Assembly (NCBI GenBank): GCA_964423225.1
Contig: CAYREE010000151.1
Location: forward strand, 1-5,155
Origin: CAYREE01 sp964423225
GTDB lineage: Archaea > Altiarchaeota > Altiarchaeia > IMC4 > SCGC-AAA252-I15
DNA: 5,155 bases
Reading direction: 5' to 3'
Shown: in pieces, positions 4,875 through 5,155 of the stretch
How the letters are laid out: each line of letters starts with the position of its first letter
Position numbering within the stretch: the first letter of the stretch is position 1
Notes under the pieces: model-generated
Told to the model about the DNA's origin: nothing
Seen by the model: the letters and a program-made list of their open reading frames with translations, nothing else
The model's database searches: none
Position numbers and translations under genes: made by a program

Positions 4875-5155
4875 ATGATACACGATAACATACTCAAGAC
4901 AATCGGGGATACACCCCATGTAAGATTGAATAATCTAACTGGGTCAGAAGATGCGGAAGTTATCGCTAAGATAGAAGCATTTAATCCAGGATCTTCTGTA
5001 AAAGATCGGATAGCATTATATATGATAGAAGAAGCTGAAAGAGAGCAGCTGCTGGATAAGGATAGTATAATCGTGGAACCAACGTCAGGAAACACTGGGA
5101 TAGGCTTGGCAATGGTTGCTTCCGTAAAGGGATACAAGCTGAAGCTTACAATGCC
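4875..5155 (+). CDS. Cysteine synthase (O-acetylserine sulfhydrylase family), 5' part
   Basis: Fold-type II PLP enzyme that makes cysteine from sulfide and an activated serine. Only the first 93 codons are present, since the window ends. Visible landmarks are the opening ILKTIGDTPHVRLNNL (6-21), the PLP lysine in FNPGSSVKDR (K43) and the substrate-loop motif PTSGNTGIGLA (69-79). Typical members have TPLVRL, so the His in TPHVRL is a small deviation. Full length would be about 300 residues. The real substrate could be O-acetylserine or, as in some archaea, O-phosphoserine; cystathionine beta-synthase shares these motifs and cannot be excluded from the N-terminus alone. No serine acetyltransferase is visible. 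The gene follows a 255-base gap holding operator copy 3, a Cys-containing small ORF and a T9 tract. Confidence 0.88.
   Translation, partial: MIHDNILKTIGDTPHVRLNNLTGSEDAEVIAKIEAFNPGSSVKDRIALYMIEEAEREQLLDKDSIIVEPTSGNTGIGLAMVASVKGYKLKLTM

Noticed and set aside
1..5155. CRISPR array, insertion sequence or phage genes
   Set aside because: No regularly spaced repeats, transposase motifs or integrase-like ORFs were seen.

Overview
The window reads as archaeal DNA, AT-rich with Arg codons dominated by AGA/AGG. Support comes from TATA boxes placed about 25 bases before predicted transcript starts, at least two genes that appear leaderless, a protein matching the archaea-type threonyl-tRNA synthetase editing domain, and an XRE-type regulator of an archaeal family (COG2522-like). 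The lineage (Euryarchaeota or a DPANN group) cannot be decided from this sequence.

Layout. Bases 1-70 are a compact promoter: TATA box, a 16-bp palindrome, a T tract and a Shine-Dalgarno site. Bases 71-3536 (+) hold five tightly packed genes: O-acetylhomoserine sulfhydrylase (MetY), a 54-residue protein with six cysteines that is too small for usual gene calling, homoserine O-acetyltransferase (MetX), a stand-alone threonyl-tRNA editing domain, and a CoA-binding (YccU-like) protein. Two genes follow on the minus strand: a 98-residue helix-turn-helix regulator with a cysteine cluster at its C-terminus (3533-3829), whose stop codon overlaps that of the last plus-strand gene, and a putative lipoprotein of unknown function (3858-4619). 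The 255-bp gap 4620-4874 carries promoters in both directions, a candidate 23-codon leader ORF ending in a Cys-Gln-Cys stretch, and a T9 tract. A cysteine synthase starts at 4875 and runs off the window.

How it fits together. MetX acetylates homoserine and MetY replaces the acetyl group with sulfide to give homocysteine, while the cysteine synthase puts sulfide on an activated serine. The window is therefore a sulfide-assimilation locus for both sulfur amino acids. Its most striking feature is one near-perfect palindrome, TTAAC-N-ATT-GTTAA, found exactly three times, each in a promoter region: before metY, directly before the regulator gene, and in the region before cysteine synthase. The simplest reading is that the regulator binds this operator, controls its own gene, and governs a methionine/cysteine regulon. 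The Cys-containing leader ORF and T tract before cysteine synthase may add a second, translation-dependent layer of control. Both the regulon and the leader control are inferences from sequence.
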